DNA of 64,000 nucleotides from JACVRN01 sp035276685. GTDB lineage: Bacteria; Acidobacteriota; Blastocatellia; Pyrinomonadales; Pyrinomonadaceae. This document shows, in pieces, positions 59,118 through 64,000 of this stretch (position 1 is the stretch's first letter; each line of letters begins with the position of its first letter). Location of the stretch: the NCBI GenBank assembly GCA_035276685.1, contig DATELK010000190.1, positions 1-64,000 on the forward strand. The letters are read 5' to 3'. The notes under the pieces were generated by a model, which saw nothing but the letters and a program-made list of their open reading frames with translations, made no database searches and had not been told where the DNA came from. The translations under genes and the position numbers were made by a program.

Positions 59118-61774
59118 GCCTGGGCTATGCTGAACTTTGCGAAGTTCATCTCGATGCTTGAAGCCGGAAGAGCGCCGCGCGCACGAAGCGCCTCCCTGAT
59201 TGGCTCTATCCTGTCGTAGAAGACAACCAGTACGTCGCCCGCTCCGATGCTCTGTATCTCACGCTCGGCCGCCTCAAGCTCATCAAGCACTACCTGACAG
59301 TCTCGCTCCGGCACTTCAGACTTAACGGCGCGCAGCAGCATCTGCGCGACCTCTCCCGGCACACGGCCCCTCAGGTCATAATCTTCCTTGATGATGATGC
59401 GGTTGAAGCCGCGCGCCGCGATGCGTCCGGCCTCTTCTATAAGCTCGTCGCAGCGGTCGCCGGGAGCGCCTATGATGCCCGTCACGTTGAAGCCGCGCCA
59501 CTGACCGGCCATGCGGCAGACGGACAGCAACGCCGCAGGGTTATGGCCGTAGTCCAGAAGCACGTAGCCCGCTCCGACCCTGTAAAGGTTCGTCCTTCCG
59601 GCGTTGTGCTCTTCCGAGCGAAAGCTCTGAAGCGCGCCTGCCACCTGCTCAACTGTCAGGCCGTGCGCGCGTGACGCGGCGACCGTGGCCAGAGCATTCG
59701 ACACGTTGAACTCCGCGAAGCCGCCCATAGTGGCGGGGATGTCCGCCGCCCTCAGTATCGCTTTTTCCGTCTCGCCGCGCGCCTCTATTATCCAGCCGTC
59801 GCGCACGAAGTAAGCCGTGCCGCCGAGCGAGACGTGACGCTTGATGAGCAGGTGGTTGTCGCGAAGCGAAAAGTAGATGACCTGCTTCGGCACTCGATTG
59901 ACGCGCTCGACTTCCATCAGCCGCGCAAGGCGCTCGTCGTCCGCGTTCAGGATTAGAGTCCCGCCCTCCCTCACGCGTTCGGCCACCACAGACTTGATGT
60001 AGACCAAATCATCTACCGTCTCTATGCCGTCCTGGCCCAGATGGTCGGGCTGTATGTTCGTCATGATGGATATGTCCGACCAGTCGTAGCCAAGGCCGCG
60101 CCGTGTGATGCCGCCGCGCGCCGTCTCAAGCACGGCCACTTCGACAGAAGGGTCTGAGAGAACCGTGCGCGCGGAGTGCGGCCCCGTCGTGTCGCCTTCG
60201 ACAATGCGCTCGCCGCCTATGTAGATGCCGTCGGTCGTGGTCATGCCGACGACCGCGCCCGTCTCAGCAAGAGCGTGCCCAATCATGCGCGTGACAGTCG
60301 TCTTGCCGTTCGTGCCCGTGATGGAGATTAATGGGATGCGCGCAGGCGTCCCCTCGGGGTAGAGCAGACTTACGATTGCGCCGCCAACGTCGCGCGGCTT
60401 GCCCTCGCTCGGATAAAGGTGCATGCGAAGTCCTGGGCTCGCGTTTATCTCTATGACGCCGCCCGAATCTTCTGCTAAAGGCTCGGCTATGTCTTTAAGC
60501 ACAAGGTCTATGCCGCAGACATCCATGCCTATGATGCGCGCCGCTCGCTCGCACATGCTCCTGACGCTCTCGTGAACGGTGTCGGTCACGTCGCGCGCCG
60601 TGCCGCCCGTGGAGAGATTTATGCCTTCGCGCAGGATGACCATCTCGCCCGCGTGCGGGATGTGCGCGAGGCTCATGCCAGTCTTCTCAAGATGAGCTAG
60701 CAGTATCGAGTCAATCTCGATTCGGGTCAGAGGCTTTTCGTGTCCTTCGCCTCTGAGCGGGTCTTGATTGGCAAGCTCAATCAGCTCGGCTATGGTGTGT
60801 CGCCCGTCGCCGAAGACGTGAGCCGGGTGTCGCTCGCTCGCGGCCACCATACGGTCGCCCACGACCAGCACGCGGTAGTTGCGCCCCACGTAAAGCTCTT
60901 CCACCAGCACATGATTTGAGAACGCCTGCGCTATGTGAAAGGCGTGCGCGACCTCTTCCGGCGTGGTGAGATTGAGCGAGACGCCCTGCCCCTGCCGCCC
61001 GTCCAGAGGCTTGACGACGACAGCGCCGCCTATTCTGTGCAGCGCGTCCACTGCGTCCGTCCACGTCTCGACCGTGATGGAGCGCGGCACGGAGATAGAA
61101 GCCTGCTCAAGCAGTATCTTTGTCAGCTCCTTGTCGCCCGCGACCTCCATGGCGATGGCTCGCGTCGCGTCCGAGACCGCCGCCTGAATGTGCTTTCGAT
61201 TCTTTCCGTACCCAAGCTGAACGAGGCTTCCGTCGCCGATGCGGAACCACGGGATGCCGCGTCGCTCGGCCGCGTCCACTATGGCGCGCGTCGAAGGGCC
61301 AAGCTCCGTGCGGCCCGCTATGAGGCGCGCTTCCGCCATCTTCTCTTCGAGCGGGAAGGGGTCGCCCACGACAAGCGACTGGACAAGCTCTACGGCGACT
61401 TTTAAGAGAAAGCGCATGGCCTGCTCCGCGCTGTACTCGACGATGACGAAGTAGCGGCCCCTCTCTCCGGCGTAGCGAGCGCGCCCGAAGCTTACGGGTA
61501 CGTCGGCAAGCCCGCTCAGCTCAAGCGCGACGTGCTCGACTATGTGAGCGAAATAGGTGCCTTCGTTGAGCCGCTCGACAAAGCCGCCCGCGCGCTCACG
61601 CGAGCAGCGGTGCTCGTAAAGACCGGGCAGCATCTTCAACAGGCGTTCAATGAAGCCCTCTATCTCGAAGCTCTCTTTTTCCGTCAGCTCTTCCAGGAGG
61701 AGCGTCATGACAAGCACAGGCTTGTGCGTGTAGATGTTCGGCCCCGGCAGGGTTCTAATCTTGTCAACTCTCAT
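59114..61774 (-). CDS. cphA: Cyanophycin synthetase
   Basis: 886 residues, the usual length. An N-terminal domain (about 1-160), an ATP-grasp part (about 210-470: VVVKPLDGRQGQGVSLNLTT, GIDLVLKDIAEPL) and a Mur-ligase-like part (GTNGKTTVTRMIGHALAETG, about 490; TTTDGIYIGGERIVEGDTTG; YDWSDISIMTNIQPDHLGQD). Makes the Asp backbone-Arg side-chain polymer without a template, using ATP. A 9-bp gap follows the cyanophycinase stop. No cyanobacterial neighbours. Confidence 0.96.
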   Translation of the reverse strand: MRVDKIRTLPGPNIYTHKPVLVMTLLLEELTEKESFEIEGFIERLLKMLPGLYEHRCSRERAGGFVERLNEGTYFAHIVEHVALELSGLADVPVSFGRARYAGERGRYFVIVEYSAEQAMRFLLKVAVELVQSLVVGDPFPLEEKMAEARLIAGRTELGPSTRAIVDAAERRGIPWFRIGDGSLVQLGYGKNRKHIQAAVSDATRAIAMEVAGDKELTKILLEQASISVPRSITVETWTDAVDALHRIGGAVVVKPLDGRQGQGVSLNLTTPEEVAHAFHIAQAFSNHVLVEELYVGRNYRVLVVGDRMVAASERHPAHVFGDGRHTIAELIELANQDPLRGEGHEKPLTRIEIDSILLAHLEKTGMSLAHIPHAGEMVILREGINLSTGGTARDVTDTVHESVRSMCERAARIIGMDVCGIDLVLKDIAEPLAEDSGGVIEINASPGLRMHLYPSEGKPRDVGGAIVSLLYPEGTPARIPLISITGTNGKTTVTRMIGHALAETGAVVGMTTTDGIYIGGERIVEGDTTGPHSARTVLSDPSVEVAVLETARGGITRRGLGYDWSDISIMTNIQPDHLGQDGIETVDDLVYIKSVVAERVREGGTLILNADDERLARLMEVERVNRVPKQVIYFSLRDNHLLIKRHVSLGGTAYFVRDGWIIEARGETEKAILRAADIPATMGGFAEFNVSNALATVAASRAHGLTVEQVAGALQSFRSEEHNAGRTNLYRVGAGYVLLDYGHNPAALLSVCRMAGQWRGFNVTGIIGAPGDRCDELIEEAGRIAARGFNRIIIKEDYDLRGRVPGEVAQMLLRAVKSEVPERDCQVVLDELEAAEREIQSIGAGDVLVVFYDRIEPIREALRARGALPASSIEMNFAKFSIAQA

Positions 61775-61783
61775 ACAAAACCC

Positions 61784-62650
61784 CTATCCCTTAGCTCGTC
61801 CCTTCGGTTTGGATGTTTTCGACTGCCCGTTCCTCTTCACGCGCTTCTCTATAATCGGCGCTCGCTTCTCAAGGTCGAAGCGGTGGCCTTCGGGCAGCAC
61901 GTGAATCTTCACGTCATAGAGAGCGAGGCTTTCGTCCTCGCCTATGTCCGGCAGGTTGGTGAACGTGATTGCGCCTGCGTCAACTACAGTCACGGCCCCT
62001 TCGCCAACGACCCTGAACTCGCGGCCCTCTACGACCATCGCCGTGTTCTCGTCTATGCCGAAGCCAAGGTCTTGCGGGTAGTGAGCCACGGCCGTCAGCA
62101 GTCGTCCCATGCGTCCGCGCTGCGAGAAATGCGTATCAATCATGGCACCGACCAGAAAGTCCATGCCGGGGCCAATCTCCATGCCGCCGAAGCGAGGGTT
62201 GTTGTCGGAAGCGCCGCTGATGAACATGGAGTTGGACATCATGGCCGCGCCCGCGCTCGTCCCGGCAATCACAGTTCCCTTGCGGAACCTTTCGTGCAGC
62301 AGGTCGTGCATCTTTGTGCCGCCTAAGAGCGCTGTTATCTTTAGCTGGTCGCCGCCCGTGAAGAAGATGCCTGTCGCTTTTTCAAGAGCGGCGAGCGCCT
62401 TCTCATCCTGCGTATCAAGCCTTTGAGAAACGTCGAAAGCCTCTATGTGGTCAACGCCGAGCGACTTGAAGGCGGCCCTGTACTCGGTCATGGCCTCCTT
62501 GTAGAGGTCTGTCGCAACCGTCATCACGACGATGCGCGCACGCGCTCCGCCCGCGAGCGTGATGAACTCCTTAAGAACGCCGCATTCGCCTTCGCGCTCT
62601 TCCGCGCCGCCTATGATGACCAGCTTTCCCTTAGCCTCTGTGACAGCCAT
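61784..62650 (-). CDS. cphB: Cyanophycinase (first copy)
   Basis: 288 residues from the ATG at 62650; the open frame extends to 62710. Peptidase S51 fold: KLVIIGGAEEREGECGVLKE, FFTGGDQLKITALLGGTKMH, nucleophile serine in GTSAGAAMMS (about 132), and NTAMVVEGREFRVVGEGAVT. Hydrolyses cyanophycin to beta-Asp-Arg dipeptides. Basic tail (KRNGQSKTSKPKGRAK). Directly before cphA. Confidence 0.93.
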   Translation of the reverse strand: MAVTEAKGKLVIIGGAEEREGECGVLKEFITLAGGARARIVVMTVATDLYKEAMTEYRAAFKSLGVDHIEAFDVSQRLDTQDEKALAALEKATGIFFTGGDQLKITALLGGTKMHDLLHERFRKGTVIAGTSAGAAMMSNSMFISGASDNNPRFGGMEIGPGMDFLVGAMIDTHFSQRGRMGRLLTAVAHYPQDLGFGIDENTAMVVEGREFRVVGEGAVTVVDAGAITFTNLPDIGEDESLALYDVKIHVLPEGHRFDLEKRAPIIEKRVKRNGQSKTSKPKGRAKG

Positions 62651-62891
62651 AGCATTCCGAAAGAAATCAGCTTTATGAAGGAGAGTCTCTGTTTTTGTCG
62701 CTCCGAACAAAAAACGAGGCCACGGCCTCTGTTTAGCAGGGGGACGCCTGAGCTCTGAGCTTAAGGGGGAAGTCGAACGGAACTTATACGACGCGCAAAG
62801 GGCTTAGTCTGTACGTAACTGTACGTAAACGCGGGCTCCGGAGATTGTGACTAATTTGTGAGGAGAGATGCCTGAGGATGGGCCCGACTCG

Positions 62892-63743
62892 TCAGGGTGT
62901 TTTCGCTTCTAGAACGCCCTCGTTCTCGGCCACTTCCGCTTCTATGAGCGGCACGCGGTTTCTCAGGTCAAAGCGGTAGCCGCGCGCCAGTATGTGAATC
63001 TTGACGCCGCAGAGCGTCAGTATGTCGTGCTCGTGCAGGCTATGAAGATTTGTAAAGGATAGCTCGCCCGCGTCCACGACCGTGACCGTGTTCTCGCCTA
63101 TGACTTCAAGGATTCCGTCCTGAACTACGGCAGCAGTGTTTTCATCAACGCCGAGCCCTATGTCGTGCGGGTGCTGGGCGACGGCCGAGAGCAGGCGGCG
63201 AAGACGGCCGCGCTGCTCGAAGTGCTGGTCAATCAGCACGCCCGAGATGAAGTCCATGCCGCTTGATAGCTCTACAATGCCTACGCGAAAGAAGTTCTCC
63301 GTGAGGCCGCCTATAATCATGACGCTGGACATCATGGCCGCGCCCGCGCTAGTGCCCGCCAGCACCATCCCCTCTTCGTGCCGCCTGTGCAGCACCGTGT
63401 CCAGCTTCGTTCCGCCCAGCAGGCTCGTGATGCGAACCTGATTGCCGCCTGTGAAGAAGACGCCCGTGGCTCGTTCAATGGCTTCCACGGCGTAAGAGTT
63501 ATTGGCGTGGCCGCGATGCGAGAGGCCAAGCTTTCTGACGCTCTCCACGCCGAGCCGTGTGAAGGCTTCCACGTAGACCGAAGCCACTTCCGCAGGGAAC
63601 TCCGAAGCCACGGCAATGACGAAGATGCGCGCACGCGGCCCTCCGGCAAGCTCTACGAAGCGCCTGAGAATCTCCATCTCGCCGGTTTTGTCTTCCGCGC
63701 CGCCTATGATTACGAGCGGCCCTGCGTTCTGCTTCAATACCAT
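62892..63743 (-). CDS. Cyanophycinase (second copy)
   Basis: 283 residues. Same S51 fold and motifs as the first copy: LVIIGGAEDKTGEMEILRRF, FFTGGNQVRITSLLGGTKLD, GTSAGAAMMSSVMIIGGL (Ser about 132) and NTAAVVQDGILEVIGENTVT. The two differ over much of their length, so duplication is old. 241 bp upstream of the first copy, a gap that contains direct repeats of TGTACGTAAC (62810-62830), possibly an operator. Confidence 0.92.
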   Translation of the reverse strand: MVLKQNAGPLVIIGGAEDKTGEMEILRRFVELAGGPRARIFVIAVASEFPAEVASVYVEAFTRLGVESVRKLGLSHRGHANNSYAVEAIERATGVFFTGGNQVRITSLLGGTKLDTVLHRRHEEGMVLAGTSAGAAMMSSVMIIGGLTENFFRVGIVELSSGMDFISGVLIDQHFEQRGRLRRLLSAVAQHPHDIGLGVDENTAAVVQDGILEVIGENTVTVVDAGELSFTNLHSLHEHDILTLCGVKIHILARGYRFDLRNRVPLIEAEVAENEGVLEAKTP

Positions 63744-63879
63744 AGTTTGCCTGAAGAGCTCGGGGGCTCAAGCTTAATAGACTACGGCCCCGTCTTCAAC
63801 CGTAAAAGAGATAGCCGGGCTGTTATCAGAACAGTCCCGGCCACCTTCAGCTTTAAACTCTCTAAGCTCTGGGGAATTC

Positions 63880-64000
63880 TTAGTAGAGCTCTTCTCTCTC
63901 TATCTCGCGGTCAGTGCGCAGGTTGTTCTTCACCGAGAACGCGCCGGGCACTCCGTTCGCAACTATGTTCGCCATATTCCTGTCGCCCTCGTTCGCCACC
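63880..64000 (-). CDS. BON-like domain protein, 3' end only
   Basis: Cut by the window edge. The final 40 codons read ...MANIVANGVPGAFSVKNNLR then TDREIEREELY and stop. GxxSVKNNL is the usual end of a BON (OsmY-type) domain. Start and length unknown. Confidence 0.55.
   Translation of the reverse strand, partial: VANEGDRNMANIVANGVPGAFSVKNNLRTDREIEREELY

Overview
The window reads as chromosome of a Gram-negative bacterium with moderately high GC. LPS inner-core heptose genes, a class A penicillin-binding protein, GH57/DUF4912 glycogen-type genes, a myo-inositol-1-phosphate synthase, a cyanophycin operon and many GTG/TTG starts suggest Acidobacteriota, perhaps the Blastocatellia/Pyrinomonadaceae side. 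That placement is inference from gene content; no rRNA gene is present.

Layout. 0-9.3 kb: CPBP protease, an ECF sigma/anti-sigma/two DUF4252 operon, citrate synthase, a SAM hydrolase-family protein, a cysteine desulfurase/NifU-like pair and MscL. 9.3-13.7 kb: PBP1, a four-helix-bundle gene inside 31-bp inverted repeats, and a K+ channel. 13.7-21 kb: a heptose/LPS-core operon (epimerase, waaF, gmhB, hldE kinase, hldE adenylyltransferase, waaC and three extra genes). 21-25.4 kb: DUF4912, GH57 branching enzyme, glycerophosphodiesterase, AraC regulator. 25.4-36 kb: a nucleoside-phosphorylase-fold protein, an M36 metalloprotease, a triple tail-collar protein, HD-GYP, inositol-phosphate synthase, a stand-alone Clp-D2 AAA+ ATPase and HEAT-repeat genes. 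36-49 kb: mostly minus strand, with DnaJ, the plsY-gpsA-smpB-pepA phospholipid/housekeeping run, cinA, a Ser/Thr kinase, an isopropylmalate-dehydrogenase-like gene, UspA and an M28 peptidase. 49-57.6 kb: two very small charged paralogues, a ferredoxin, a Fur regulator, tRNA-Leu(UAA) split by a group I intron, DinB, YceH, M23 and Crp. 57.6-64 kb: a receiver-like protein, asparaginase, cyanophycin synthetase and two cyanophycinases, then a cut BON-like gene.

Two features stand out. The tRNA-Leu(UAA) gene holds a 675-bp group I intron with an HNH endonuclease gene on the opposite strand, whose 3' end runs antisense through the intron's P/Q core. Also, at least five families of long palindromic repeats fill the intergenic gaps. 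One of these families exists both as short copies of about 80-95 bp and as a 444-bp copy carrying a four-helix-bundle (23S rRNA intervening-sequence protein family) gene between near-perfect inverted repeats, which looks like a mobile element and its MITE-like derivatives. Copies sit at gene edges and in several cases supply start codons, stop codons or terminal residues. Two loci carry 21-bp tandem repeats that encode heptads.

The final four or five genes form a nitrogen-storage module: CphA makes the Asp-Arg polymer and two serine-type cyanophycinases degrade it. An asparaginase-family enzyme is translationally coupled to cphA.
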